Source: Gilvimarinus xylanilyticus (lineage in GTDB: Bacteria > Pseudomonadota > Gammaproteobacteria > Pseudomonadales > Cellvibrionaceae). From it: DNA of 64,000 bases. The notes under the pieces were generated by a model, which was not told the origin of the DNA, did not search any database, and worked only from the letters and a program-made list of their open reading frames with translations. Shown piece by piece: positions 8,960-18,591 of the stretch. Positions within the stretch are counted from its first letter, which is position 1. Every line of letters begins with the position of its first letter. The stretch lies in the NCBI RefSeq assembly GCF_024195295.1, contig NZ_JAMFTH010000001.1:434001-498000 (forward strand). Direction: 5' to 3'. Both the position numbers and the translations under genes were made by a program.

Positions 8960-10348
8960 ATGACACGCGACTCAATTTCTACAGCGCAATTGCGCGACTT
9001 GGTAAGCCGGTACGATTTATCGGGACCGCGCTACACATCCTATCCTACTGCTCCGCACTTTGCGCCCGATTTTGCCCCGGCGCAGTGGTTAAACGCTCAG
9101 GCACAAAGCCGGCAGAGTGGGCGGCCGCTATCACTGTATTTTCATCTGCCTTTTTGTCAAAGCCTTTGCTATTACTGCGGCTGTAACAAAGTGGTGACTC
9201 ACAATCGCGCCCGTGTCGATCAATACTTGAACAGCTTAGAAAAAGAGCTGCAAATACAGGCGCAATTGGCGGGCGAGCAGCGACGAGTGACGCAAATCCA
9301 CTGGGGTGGTGGTACACCGACCTATTTAAGTCACGAGCATATGCGGTATTTGATGGCGCTGACTCGCGAGTACTTTTTTGTGCCTCGCGATGGCAGTGCC
9401 GAGCTGGCGATAGAAATACACCCCGGCCAAACCGAGCTTGAAACGTTAAAAGTATTGCGCCAGTTGGGGTTTAACCGACTCAGTATGGGGGTGCAGGATT
9501 TCGCTCCCGAGGTACAGGCGGCGGTTAATCGGTATAACACCTATGAAGACGTAGAAGCTTTAATTGCGTATGCCCGTGAGCTGCGGTTTGGCTCTCTCAA
9601 TATGGATTTGATTTATGGCTTGCCACGTCAAACCCCCGCAAGTTTTGCGCAAACCTTAAAGACCGTCATAGCGCTGCGCCCTGATCGCTTAAGCTTATTT
9701 AATTACGCGCATATGCCCCGGCAGATTAAAAGCCAGCGTTTGATTAACGAGTCTGAGTTGCCCACCGCTGAGCAAAAGCTCAGTATCTTCAACCGCGCGG
9801 TGCAGCAGCTTAGCGATGCCGGATACAGACATATCGGTATGGATCATTTCGCCTTGGAAGGCGATAGCCTGGTGCAGGCTCAGCGCGACGGGCGTTTGCA
9901 GCGCAATTTTCAGGGTTATTCCACCGGTGCCGAATGTGATTTGATTGGCTTGGGTGTGTCCTCCATCAGCTCGGTGGGCAACGCCTACTGGCAAAACCAT
10001 AAATCGATTAAAGACTATGCGGTGGCGCTGGCAACTGGACAATTACCGATTGAACGTGGCATTACCCTAAGCCGCGACGACGAGATTCGCCGTTGGGCGA
10101 TTAACGAAATTCTCTGTCATTACCGGTTGAATTTTGCTGCGCTGGAGGCGCGCTTTGGGCTGCAGGTCTCCCATTATTTTTCCGCCGAGCTAGAGCAGCT
10201 AGAAATGTTGCAAGGCGACAACCTGGTACAAGTTGGGACAGAAGAGTTGGCGGTCACGCCGCTGGGGAAAATGGTTGTACGCCGTATTGCGATGGTCTTC
10301 GATCGGTACCTGCAGGGGCAAGCCCTGCAGTACTCTAAGGTTATTTAA
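8960..10348 (+). CDS. hemN: Oxygen-independent coproporphyrinogen III dehydrogenase
   Basis: The protein has 462 residues. This radical-SAM enzyme converts coproporphyrinogen III to protoporphyrinogen IX without oxygen, in haem synthesis. The iron-sulfur cluster cysteines are C66, C70 and C73 in FCQSLCYYCGCNK. The N-terminal YTSYPTAPHF motif is diagnostic of true HemN as opposed to the HemW paralogue. The GGGTPTYLS SAM-binding region and a C-terminal HemN domain (RWAINEILCHYRL) follow. A GGGGGAA ribosome site precedes the ATG. The perfect FNR/ANR box in the promoter points to induction under low oxygen, as known for hemN in Pseudomonas. Confidence 0.93.
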   Translation: MTRDSISTAQLRDLVSRYDLSGPRYTSYPTAPHFAPDFAPAQWLNAQAQSRQSGRPLSLYFHLPFCQSLCYYCGCNKVVTHNRARVDQYLNSLEKELQIQAQLAGEQRRVTQIHWGGGTPTYLSHEHMRYLMALTREYFFVPRDGSAELAIEIHPGQTELETLKVLRQLGFNRLSMGVQDFAPEVQAAVNRYNTYEDVEALIAYARELRFGSLNMDLIYGLPRQTPASFAQTLKTVIALRPDRLSLFNYAHMPRQIKSQRLINESELPTAEQKLSIFNRAVQQLSDAGYRHIGMDHFALEGDSLVQAQRDGRLQRNFQGYSTGAECDLIGLGVSSISSVGNAYWQNHKSIKDYAVALATGQLPIERGITLSRDDEIRRWAINEILCHYRLNFAALEARFGLQVSHYFSAELEQLEMLQGDNLVQVGTEELAVTPLGKMVVRRIAMVFDRYLQGQALQYSKVI

Positions 10349-10361
10349 ACGCTAGGCTCGG

Positions 10362-11084
10362 TTAAATCGCCCAGTGCTCCAGCTCCAGCGATTCGGGGGT
10401 GGCCACCAGGCACCAGGCGTTATCGTGCCAGTCGCCGAGAACTATGCGTTCGGCCGGTGTATGGTCGATATCCAGTTGATGACGGTGGGGCCTGTGGGTG
10501 TGGCCGTGAATCATCAAATCTACCCCTTGCTCGCGCATCAGCTCGGTCACCGCAGCGGGGGTCACGTCCATAATATCTTCGGCCTTAGAGCTGTTCATGG
10601 TTTTGCTTTTTGCGCGCAGCTCGGCGGCCAGCGCCCGTCGCACGGCTAGAGGCTGAGCCAGAATTTGTGCCTGCCACTGCTCGGAGCGAAGCTGCGAGCG
10701 CAGTGCCATATACTCGGTATCGCGAGTGCAAAGGCTATCACCATGCAGTAATAGCGCGGGGCGGCCGTATAAATCAATCAAGCTGGGGTCGGGCAGCAAA
10801 CGCGCTCCGGCGCGCTGGGCAAAGGTCTCGCCCAGCAGAAAATCCCGGTTGCCGTGCATTAAATAAATGGCTGTGCCAGTGCGAGCCAGCTTGGCCAGTT
10901 GTTCGGCAACCTCGTCTACCAGCGGGTCATCGTCGTCATCGCCAATCCAGGCATCGAAAAAGTCCCCCAGAATATACAGCGCTTCGGCGCCCTGGGCCCG
11001 CTCTTGTAAGAACTGATAGAACACCTGCGTCGCCTCCGGGCGGGAGGCGTGCAGGTGCAGATCGGAAATAAACAGGGTCGCCAT
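10362..11084 (-). CDS. lpxH: UDP-2,3-diacylglucosamine diphosphatase
   Basis: The protein has 240 residues. This metallophosphoesterase cleaves UDP-2,3-diacylglucosamine to lipid X in lipid A biosynthesis at the cytosolic face of the inner membrane. The metal site motifs are visible in order: FISDLHL (D8, H10), ILGDFFDAWIGDDD, MHGNRDFLLG, LLHGDSLC and HGHTHRPHRH, all matching the LpxH calcineurin-like fold. It lies 3 bases downstream of ppiB on the minus strand and is probably cotranscribed with it, a common gammaproteobacterial pairing. Confidence 0.93.
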   Translation of the reverse strand: MATLFISDLHLHASRPEATQVFYQFLQERAQGAEALYILGDFFDAWIGDDDDDPLVDEVAEQLAKLARTGTAIYLMHGNRDFLLGETFAQRAGARLLPDPSLIDLYGRPALLLHGDSLCTRDTEYMALRSQLRSEQWQAQILAQPLAVRRALAAELRAKSKTMNSSKAEDIMDVTPAAVTELMREQGVDLMIHGHTHRPHRHQLDIDHTPAERIVLGDWHDNAWCLVATPESLELEHWAI

Positions 11085-11087
11085 GGA

Positions 11088-11579
11088 TTAGGCAACAGTT
11101 ACTTTTTCGATCAGTACGGTTTCGGTAGGTACATCCTGGTGAAAACCGCTGGTGCCGGTGGGGACGTTTTTGATTTTCTCTACCACGTCCATGCCCTGGG
11201 TTACTTTACCAAACACACAGTAGCCCCAGCCCTGCATGTTTTTGCCGGTGTGGTTGAGAAAATCATTGTCGTTGACGTTGATAAAAAACTGCGCGGTGGC
11301 ACTGTGGGGGTCGCCGGTGCGGGCCATGGCCACTGTGCCTTTATCGTTTTTCAGGCCATTGTCGGCTTCGTTTTCAATGGGGGCGCGGGTTTCTTTTTGC
11401 TGCATGTTTTCATCCATGCCACCGCCCTGAATCATAAAACCGTCAATTACACGGTGAAAAATGGTGGCGTCGTAAAAGCCGTTTTCGGCGTACTCTTTAA
11501 AGTTGGCGGCGGTTTGCGGTGCCTTGTCAAAATCCAGCTCTAGGGTAATGTCGCCGTAGTTGGTGTGCAGGGTGATCAT
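11088..11579 (-). CDS. ppiB: Peptidyl-prolyl cis-trans isomerase B (cyclophilin)
   Basis: The protein has 163 residues, the usual cytosolic cyclophilin length, and no signal peptide. It catalyses isomerisation of Xaa-Pro bonds. Cyclophilin signatures are [15 protein letters not shown] (catalytic Arg), [20 protein letters not shown] and [18 protein letters not shown]. An AGAGGATTAATC ribosome region precedes the ATG on the minus strand. It is the first gene of a probable ppiB-lpxH operon, transcribed away from tmk. Confidence 0.93.
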   Translation of the reverse strand: MITLHTNYGDITLELDFDKAPQTAANFKEYAENGFYDATIFHRVIDGFMIQGGGMDENMQQKETRAPIENEADNGLKNDKGTVAMARTGDPHSATAQFFINVNDNDFLNHTGKNMQGWGYCVFGKVTQGMDVVEKIKNVPTGTSGFHQDVPTETVLIEKVTVA

Positions 11580-11745
11580 GATTAATCCTCTGTGAGTCTA
11601 TATCCGGGCGTAATTCTACGATGCCCGGGGCGTCTAGGCTATGGTGCAAGCCGACAAATAACCGCTAAATGGGTAATGGCTGTTTAAAAAACAGGCAGTG
11701 TCCCAGAGATCCTAACTACCAACTGTTAGGCAGGGCAATGTATAG

Positions 11746-12408
<663 letters not shown>

Positions 12409-12426
12409 CGCTTGCTATTGAGGTTT

Positions 12427-13581
12427 TTAAAACCGAAATCCGAGTTGCAGCGAGGTGCCGTAGGTGTTTTTATCCCCGGCCATCAAGGTCAAGTCCAGGT
12501 TGACCGCATCGAAGGGGGCCAGGCCCAGCCCTAAGGTGTAGGTATCTTCCAGCGAGCTTTGAATGTCGGTTTTATAGCCCAAGCGCAGGCGCGCCCAGGT
12601 GTGGCTGCCAAACTCAACCCCCACGCGGGCAATTTGGGTTTCGTCCACTAACGCATAGTTTTTGGCGCTGTTAAGCTCTACTGCGGCATCCAGGTTCACC
12701 CACTCCAGCGAGTAGCCCACCGAGGCAATGGCCTGGGGTTCAATCGATAAATCCTCACCCAGAGCGACACTGTCGATATCCTGGCCGATCAGGTTGTTCA
12801 CCACCATGGCGTAGCGCATATTGCCGTTTAGGTAGGTAACCCCGGCGTCCATAGTGAAAAAGGTCTCGCTGATGGTTTGTTCGTCTTCTTCAATGTTGTC
12901 TTCGTCGAAATCGCTTACTGTATCGACGTAGAAAAAGGTTTCGGCTTCAACCTGCTTCGGGGTTACCCCCACCAGCCATTCACCGGATTGGGTAAAGTTA
13001 AACTTTTTCGCCAAAGCGATGCCTATCTCGGTAACCATAGACCCGCGAACGGCAACGCTGGAGTTAAGGTCGTCGGAGTCAAACTGGCCGCCGGTTTGAT
13101 TGGTAAGCGTGGCAAAGTCATTGGGATCAACCAGAGGTACAACACTGGCGTTCACATTTGAGCGCACAAAAACCGTCGCCGCCACGGTATTATTGGGAAT
13201 GGCAAAAGCGATATTGCCGCCGCCGCTGACATAGGCGTTAGCGCCCGATATGTCAGTCAGCAATTGGCTGATTTTATCCGCGTCATTAATGCTTAATTCG
13301 CGGCCGTTATCGTATTGATCCAACAGGTCAACCAAGTCCTCGCCGTTTTCAACCAACTCGTCCGGGTCGGTGGCAAACACACCGAAATTAAGGTTGAGGG
13401 CAAAGTCGTCCTCGTCTTTAAAATTCGCCGCCAGGCTGGGGTTCAGCAAAGCGCCGTCAATAAAATCACCTGTGCTATACGCACTTCCGGCTCTGCCCGA
13501 GGTCCGCCCATTGTTGTCGCCCTCGGCAAGGGCTGCGCTGGATAAGCTGGCGATTAAAAGAGCAGTTAGTTTATTTTTCAT
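12427..13581 (-). CDS. TraF-like outer membrane protein (PF13729 type)
   Basis: The protein has 384 residues with a signal peptide (MKNKLTALLIASLSSAALAE). The mature start GRTSGRAGSAYSTGDFIDGALLNPSLAA resembles the FadL/TraF_2 group of outer-membrane beta-barrels, with alternating strands throughout and a C-terminal aromatic residue (LGFRF) typical of a BAM signal. Automated annotation often names this family conjugal transfer protein TraF, but no conjugation genes are nearby, so that role is unlikely. It sits convergent to tmk and may be a later insertion between tmk and holB. The substrate or function is unknown. Confidence 0.75.
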   Translation of the reverse strand: MKNKLTALLIASLSSAALAEGDNNGRTSGRAGSAYSTGDFIDGALLNPSLAANFKDEDDFALNLNFGVFATDPDELVENGEDLVDLLDQYDNGRELSINDADKISQLLTDISGANAYVSGGGNIAFAIPNNTVAATVFVRSNVNASVVPLVDPNDFATLTNQTGGQFDSDDLNSSVAVRGSMVTEIGIALAKKFNFTQSGEWLVGVTPKQVEAETFFYVDTVSDFDEDNIEEDEQTISETFFTMDAGVTYLNGNMRYAMVVNNLIGQDIDSVALGEDLSIEPQAIASVGYSLEWVNLDAAVELNSAKNYALVDETQIARVGVEFGSHTWARLRLGYKTDIQSSLEDTYTLGLGLAPFDAVNLDLTLMAGDKNTYGTSLQLGFRF

Positions 13582-13673
13582 TCACATGACTCCATTTTTT
13601 GTGACGTGGTTCAAAAAAAGGGGCGATATTACGTGAATGATTTGGTTATGGGAATAGTGATTGTTTGGGGTTG

Positions 13674-14306
13674 TTAAAAGTTCGGCTCGCAGGTAATGGT
13701 CAAAATTTCTTCGCTTAGTGGATGGCGAAATTCAATATGACGGGCGTGCAAAAGCAGCCGGGGCTCGCGCTGAGCAATCTCGGGCGGTGCGTACAGATGA
13801 TCGCCCACAATCGGGTGGCCCAGCGAGAGCATATGCACGCGCAGCTGGTGCGAGCGACCGGTTACCGGGGTGAGAGAGATGCGGGTCGTGCTATCGCCTT
13901 CGCGGCGTTCTAACACCCGGTAGTGGGTGAGGGCGTTTTTACCGTTTTCATGGTCCACCATCTGTCGGGGGCGGTTGGGCCAGTCGCAAATAAGCGGCAG
14001 GTTTACCTGGCCACTGTCGGCGTCGACTAACCCTGCCACCACGGCAATATATTCTTTGCTGACCTGACGGGTCTCAAACTGACGACCGATATGTTTTAGC
14101 GCGGTATAGCTTTGCGGCACAATCACAATGCCCGAGGTGGGCTGATCTAACCTGTGCACTATGCGGCTGTTGGGGTAGGGCACCAGCAAGCGGTTAATCA
14201 GACAATCTTGCTTGTCGGGGCCCCGTCCGGGAACAGTGAGCAGCCCCGGTGGTTTATTGACCACTAGTAGGTGCTCATCTTTCCAGAGAATATCAATTGT
14301 CTGCAT
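13674..14306 (-). CDS. rluA: RluA-family pseudouridine synthase
   Basis: The protein has 210 residues. It isomerises uridine to pseudouridine in RNA. The catalytic aspartate is D54 in the signature HRLDQPTSGI, with VVNKPPGLLTVPGRG before it and GRSHQLRVHMLSLGHPIVGD after it. There is no S4 domain, and the short length matches E. coli RluA (219 residues), which modifies 23S rRNA U746 and tRNA position 32, so that specificity is likely but not proven. It is divergent from holB, whose start lies 84 bases away. Confidence 0.85.
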   Translation of the reverse strand: MQTIDILWKDEHLLVVNKPPGLLTVPGRGPDKQDCLINRLLVPYPNSRIVHRLDQPTSGIVIVPQSYTALKHIGRQFETRQVSKEYIAVVAGLVDADSGQVNLPLICDWPNRPRQMVDHENGKNALTHYRVLERREGDSTTRISLTPVTGRSHQLRVHMLSLGHPIVGDHLYAPPEIAQREPRLLLHARHIEFRHPLSEEILTITCEPNF

Positions 14307-14390
14307 TGTTTAGCCTGTCGCTTGTCATTTGGGGCGGCATTATCGCAAAACCCCATAGGCCTTGGTAAGCTGCGCAATAAAACCCAGTAG

Positions 14391-15401
14391 ATGAATTCCA
14401 TGAGTGATTTTCCGGCGCTGCCTTACCCTTGGCAGCAAGATGTTTGGCAGAGCTTTTTTCGCCAGTTTGAGAACGACCGTTTACCCCACGCGATTATGCT
14501 GGCCGGCCCCGCAGGGCTTGGCAAGCGTCACCTGGCGCGGGTACTGGCGCAGTTTACCCTGTGCGCTTCGCCGCGCGCCGAATCGGCCTGTGGCAAGTGT
14601 AAATCCTGCGAGTTAAATCGCGCCGGCACCCACCCGGACTTTCGCGTGGTGGCGCCGGCAGAGCCCGGCAAGGCGATTCGGGTGGACGATATTCGCCAGC
14701 TGGCCGAGGCCCAGGGCAAAACCGCTCAGCAATCGGGTTTCAAGGTGGTGATTCTCGAGCCCGCCGAAGCCATGAACGTCAACGCCGCCAATGCCCTGTT
14801 AAAAACCCTGGAAGAACCCGCCGCGCGCACCTTATTGCTATTGGTTAGCGATGCCCCCAGCGCCGTACTGCCCACCATTCGCAGCCGCTGTCAGATTCGC
14901 TCGCTCGCTATTCCTCCCGCCGAGCAAAGCCTGCACTGGCTCACACCTCTGGTATCGGGTACCGATTACAATGCCCGGGAGTTGTTGGCCATTGCCCGGG
15001 GTGCGCCTTTGGCGGCGCGCGACCTGATGCAGGGTGATGAGCTGGAAACCCGACGCCAGTGGCAGGATGACATTATTCAGCTGAGCCTGGGCCAGACCGA
15101 CGCCATCGCCGTGGCCGCCAAGTGGCAGTCGGGTGATGTGGCCGCCGAAGTTAATTGGCTAATTGGTTGGCTGCATGATCTGGCCCGCTGGCAGCTGGGC
15201 GTATCCGTGGCGCCACTGGAATCTTTGAACGATGCTAGCGCCTCGCTGTTTAAAGGGGTGCAGCCAAATTTGTTACACCGCTTTCAAGAAAAGCTGTTAG
15301 ATTGCAAAAAGCGTCTTGCCAGCGGCGCCAACCCCAATAAGCAGCTGCTGCTGGAAGAGATATTACTGGACTGGGGTGTCCTTATTAAACGACGGGCCTG
15401 A
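14391..15401 (+). CDS. holB: DNA polymerase III delta' subunit
   Basis: The protein has 336 residues. It is a clamp-loader subunit that helps load the beta sliding clamp. An N-terminal AAA+ module has GPAGLGKRHLARVL, a zinc module with four cysteines (CASPRAESACGKCKSCELN), the NAANALLKTLEEPA Walker B-like region and the sensor-like TIRSRCQIR (SRC motif). An alternative ATG at 14400 would remove three residues. It heads a plus-strand run holB-mltB-pilZ-tatD-dut with short gaps. Confidence 0.93.
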   Translation: MNSMSDFPALPYPWQQDVWQSFFRQFENDRLPHAIMLAGPAGLGKRHLARVLAQFTLCASPRAESACGKCKSCELNRAGTHPDFRVVAPAEPGKAIRVDDIRQLAEAQGKTAQQSGFKVVILEPAEAMNVNAANALLKTLEEPAARTLLLLVSDAPSAVLPTIRSRCQIRSLAIPPAEQSLHWLTPLVSGTDYNARELLAIARGAPLAARDLMQGDELETRRQWQDDIIQLSLGQTDAIAVAAKWQSGDVAAEVNWLIGWLHDLARWQLGVSVAPLESLNDASASLFKGVQPNLLHRFQEKLLDCKKRLASGANPNKQLLLEEILLDWGVLIKRRA

Positions 15402-15413
15402 TGGGAATTTGTT

Positions 15414-16460
15414 ATGAAGTATCCTTTTTTCTCCCCCTTGTACGCCATTCTTTTGTGTATGTTTTTGGCTGTAGCGCCGGTTTGGGCCGAAGAGGGCGAC
15501 AGCGATGATGCCGAGTTTTACCAATGGCTGGACGAGCTGCGCGCCGAGGCCCAGGATCAGGGCATCAGCGATGCCACGCTCGATCAGGCATTTTCCGAGA
15601 TTACCCCGCCGGTTAAACGAGTCATTAAGCAAGACCGCTCCCAGGCCGAGGTGGTGGAAACCTACGATATGTATCTGGGCCGTCGCCTCTCGGACTGGAA
15701 GCTTGAGACTGGCCGTAAATTAATGGTTGAACACGAGGATCTGCTCGCCCAGGTGGCCGAGCGCTACGGCGTGCAGCCGCGTTTTATTGTCGCCATCTGG
15801 GGCATGGAAACCAACTACGGCACCTTTAAGCTTAAAGAATCGCTGTTTAATGTGCTGGCCACCTTGGCCTATGACAAGCGGCGCGGGGCCTATTTTCGCT
15901 CGCAATTCTTATCCGCCCTGGAAATGATGGATTCGGGCTTTCCCACCTACGATTTAATGAAAAGCTCCTGGGCTGGCGCCATGGGTCAACCCCAGTTTAT
16001 GCCCGACAGCTACTTGCGTTACGCGCAGGACTTTGACGGCGATGGTAAAAAAGACATTTGGACCAACGAGGGGGACGTGTTCGCCTCAATCGCCCACTAT
16101 TTTAGCGTGCGCGGCTGGCGCAACGACCAAACCTGGGGCCGGGCCGTGCAATTGCCCGACGGTGGCGAGCAGAGTCTGCCCGCCGAGCAGAGCGCCGGGC
16201 TTACCCCGGATGCGGACTGCAAACGCTTTAAAAGCTTAGGCGTGTGGCGGGATTTACGCGAGTGGCAAAAGCTGGGGGTGCGCCGCGCCGATGGCTCGGA
16301 TCTGCCCGATGTATCCATTCCCGCCGCGCTGGTACTGGCCGATAAAGGCGATAACCAGGGTTATATCGTCTACCGCAACTTCTGTACGCTGATGAGCTAC
16401 AACCCGGCGTTTAAGTACGCCCTGTCCATTGGCCTGTTGTCCGATCAGGTCAAGCCCTAG
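15414..16460 (+). CDS. mltB: Lytic murein transglycosylase B family
   Basis: The protein has 348 residues. It cleaves peptidoglycan glycan strands to 1,6-anhydro-MurNAc products in the periplasm. The signal peptide (PLYAILLCMFLAVAPVWAEE) has no lipobox, so this is a soluble form. The catalytic glutamate is E132 in WGMETNYGTFK, and the family signature SSWAGAMGQPQFMPDSYL plus DFDGDGKKDIWTNEGDVFAS follow. It starts 13 bases after holB. Its position between holB and pilZ is unusual, since these two are adjacent in Pseudomonas. Confidence 0.9.
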   Translation: MKYPFFSPLYAILLCMFLAVAPVWAEEGDSDDAEFYQWLDELRAEAQDQGISDATLDQAFSEITPPVKRVIKQDRSQAEVVETYDMYLGRRLSDWKLETGRKLMVEHEDLLAQVAERYGVQPRFIVAIWGMETNYGTFKLKESLFNVLATLAYDKRRGAYFRSQFLSALEMMDSGFPTYDLMKSSWAGAMGQPQFMPDSYLRYAQDFDGDGKKDIWTNEGDVFASIAHYFSVRGWRNDQTWGRAVQLPDGGEQSLPAEQSAGLTPDADCKRFKSLGVWRDLREWQKLGVRRADGSDLPDVSIPAALVLADKGDNQGYIVYRNFCTLMSYNPAFKYALSIGLLSDQVKP

Positions 16461-16518
16461 ACTCGGTGGCGCTTATCTATTACTGTTAACGGCTCTAAGA
16501 ACTATTGGATTGACGCAT

Positions 16519-16869
16519 ATGCAAGCACTTGGCGGCGCCCGTAACGGCATACTCTCGCTGACCATTAAGGATAAGGCGGTCCTCTATGCCGCGTATATGC
16601 CCTTTGTGCAAAATGGCGGTCTGTTTATTCCCACCAACAAGCCTTACAAGCTGGGGGATGAAGTGTTTATGCTGCTCAATCTGATGGATGAGCCGGAAAA
16701 AATTCCGGTGGCGGGCAAGGTCGTATGGGTAACACCCCGGGGCGCCCAGGGCAACCGCGCCGCTGGCATTGGTGTGCAATTCACCGATGAAGACAACACG
16801 GCCATCAGCAAAATTGAAAACTACCTGGCGGGTTCGCTCGAGTCGGATCGCCCGACTCACACTATGTAG
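16519..16869 (+). CDS. pilZ: PilZ domain protein, type IV pilus assembly
   Basis: The product has 116 residues from ATG 16519; a TTG at 16510 (adding MTH) is possible and the ribosome site is weak. The sequence GILSLTIKDKAVLYAAYMPF, then NGGLFIPTNKPYKLGDEVFM and PVAGKVVWVTPRGAQGNRAAGIGVQF, matches Pseudomonas PilZ nearly throughout. PilZ is needed for type IV pilus assembly and, unlike other PilZ-domain proteins, lacks the RxxxR c-di-GMP motif; none is seen here. It lies between mltB and tatD, matching the known holB-pilZ-tatD order apart from mltB. Confidence 0.9.
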   Translation: MQALGGARNGILSLTIKDKAVLYAAYMPFVQNGGLFIPTNKPYKLGDEVFMLLNLMDEPEKIPVAGKVVWVTPRGAQGNRAAGIGVQFTDEDNTAISKIENYLAGSLESDRPTHTM

Positions 16870-16914
16870 TAACCCCCACCCACCGAAAACCGCAAACAGA
16901 GTATTGGCAAGATT

Positions 16915-17706
16915 ATGCTAGTGGATTCCCATTGCCATCTGGATCGTCTCAAGCTTGACCCCTACGAAGGCAAATTACAGGGCGCGATTGACGCCGCCCA
17001 CGAGCGCGGCATCGGGCAGATGCTGTGCATCAGTATCAGTTTGGATAACGTTGAAACCGTGCTGGATATCGCCCGGCAGCACCCCACGGTATTGGCCTCG
17101 GTGGGGGTGCATCCCTGCGATGTCAGTGCCGGCACCGCGACCCGCGAGCAGTTAACCGCCTGGTCCCAGCGCGATAAAGTGGTGGCCATTGGCGAGACTG
17201 GGTTGGATTACTACCACGAGACCGAGTCGGTAGCAGAGCAAAAAGCCAGCTTTGCCCTCCACCTGGAAGTGGCCGGTGAGCAAGGTTTGCCGGTGGTGGT
17301 TCACACCCGCGCGGCGCGGCAGGATACGCTGGATTTGATTAAAGCCCACGGCAACTCGGAGCATGCCGGTGTTTTGCACTGCTTTACCGAAAGCTGGGAA
17401 ATGGCCCAGGCCGCCATGGACATGAACTACTACATTTCCCTGTCCGGCATTGTCACCTTTAAAAACGCCAAAGAGCTGCAAGAGGTGGCCCGCAAAATGC
17501 CGCTGGATCGTCTGCTGGTAGAAACCGATTCACCCTATTTAGCGCCGGTGCCTTACCGCGGCAAGCCCAACGAGCCCAAAAATGTGCGCGAAGTGGCCGA
17601 GTTTGTCGCCGATATTAAAGGCATCAGCTATGACGAGCTGGCCGCCATTACCACCGAGAACTTCTATAAGCTCTTCTCGCACGCACAGCAACATCGCCCC
17701 CAATAA
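16915..17706 (+). CDS. tatD: TatD family metal-dependent hydrolase
   Basis: The protein has 263 residues. It is a TIM-barrel metallohydrolase; family members act as 3'-5' exonucleases or deoxyribonucleases. Metal ligands are in MLVDSHCHLD (H6, H8), GETGLDYYH, PVVVHTRAARQDT, VLHCFTE and LVETDSPYLAP. It resembles the YcfH subgroup that sits next to holB in gammaproteobacteria, as here. The ATG is 45 bases after pilZ, with the same orientation. The precise nucleic-acid substrate is not resolved by sequence. Confidence 0.9.
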   Translation: MLVDSHCHLDRLKLDPYEGKLQGAIDAAHERGIGQMLCISISLDNVETVLDIARQHPTVLASVGVHPCDVSAGTATREQLTAWSQRDKVVAIGETGLDYYHETESVAEQKASFALHLEVAGEQGLPVVVHTRAARQDTLDLIKAHGNSEHAGVLHCFTESWEMAQAAMDMNYYISLSGIVTFKNAKELQEVARKMPLDRLLVETDSPYLAPVPYRGKPNEPKNVREVAEFVADIKGISYDELAAITTENFYKLFSHAQQHRPQ

Positions 17707-17734
17707 CATCTTTTTTAAACACCGAGGAAGCCCC

Positions 17735-18364
17735 GTGTCACTGGATACCATCAAACAACAGACCCGCACCATGCTGCAATTGCAGGACGATATGAACAGC
17801 AAGGTGCACCCCGAGTGGCGCACCCAGAGCAACGCCTGGTACCGGGCCATCTGGATTGAGTGCGGCGAGCTGATGGACCATTACGGTTGGAAATGGTGGA
17901 AACATCAGAGCCCCGACACCGAACAGGTCGCTCTGGAGTTGGTGGATATCTGGCATTTCGGGTTAAGCATTCTGCTCGAATCCGGCGCCTCGGTCGATGA
18001 AATTGCCGAGCAGGTGGCCAATAACTTAGACATTAACACCGATCAGTCCGATTTCCGCCTGGACGTAGAGTCCTTTACCGCCGCCACCCTCGCCGATAAA
18101 CAGTTTCATCTGGAGCTGTTCGGCCGCTTAATGGCCGGGGTTAACATGAGTTACGCCGAGCTCTATCGCCGCTATGTGGGTAAAAACGTGCTCAACTTTT
18201 TCCGCCAGGATAACGGCTATAAAGACGGCAGCTACCGCAAACAGTGGTTTGATGGCCGCGAAGACAATGAGCATCTGGTTGAAGTCGTGGACGAATTAGA
18301 TGCCTCGGCAGCGGATTTTTCTAAGGCGGTTTATCGGGCGTTGGGAGAAAGGTACGCGAAGTAA
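17735..18364 (+). CDS. Dimeric all-alpha dUTP diphosphatase
   Basis: The product has 209 residues from a GTG at 17735, supported by GAGGAAG 5 bases upstream. The sequence NAWYRAIWIECGELMDHYGW followed by KWWKHQSPD and ALELVDIWHFGLS carries the ExxE...ExxD metal-binding helices of the dimeric dUTPase family (PF08761), related to MazG rather than to trimeric Dut. Family members hydrolyse dUTP and dUDP to dUMP, keeping uracil out of DNA. Genes of this type are best known from kinetoplastids, Campylobacter and phages, but occur in scattered proteobacteria. It is the last gene of the holB run. Confidence 0.85.
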   Translation: MSLDTIKQQTRTMLQLQDDMNSKVHPEWRTQSNAWYRAIWIECGELMDHYGWKWWKHQSPDTEQVALELVDIWHFGLSILLESGASVDEIAEQVANNLDINTDQSDFRLDVESFTAATLADKQFHLELFGRLMAGVNMSYAELYRRYVGKNVLNFFRQDNGYKDGSYRKQWFDGREDNEHLVEVVDELDASAADFSKAVYRALGERYAK

Positions 18365-18591
18365 TCTGGTGTTGCGGGAATCGCGTCCCTACCTGTGGGC
18401 GCAAATTATATTCAACAAAACTTTAGCGGCTAAAGCCAAAGGTGCAGTAAGCCTCACCTTGAGGATTAGGTGCCCGTCTGTCATCGACTTGGCCCCCGCT
18501 GTCTGCTAGCTTAAATGGTTGTTAATAGTGCGTCTGTTAGCAACCTAGGATTGCAAGCATGTTGTCTACTTCTTCAAACGGAGAATATACC

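Noticed and set aside
12427-13581. Conjugation (TraF) function
   Set aside because: The family name is historical; no relaxase, coupling protein or other transfer gene is in the window.
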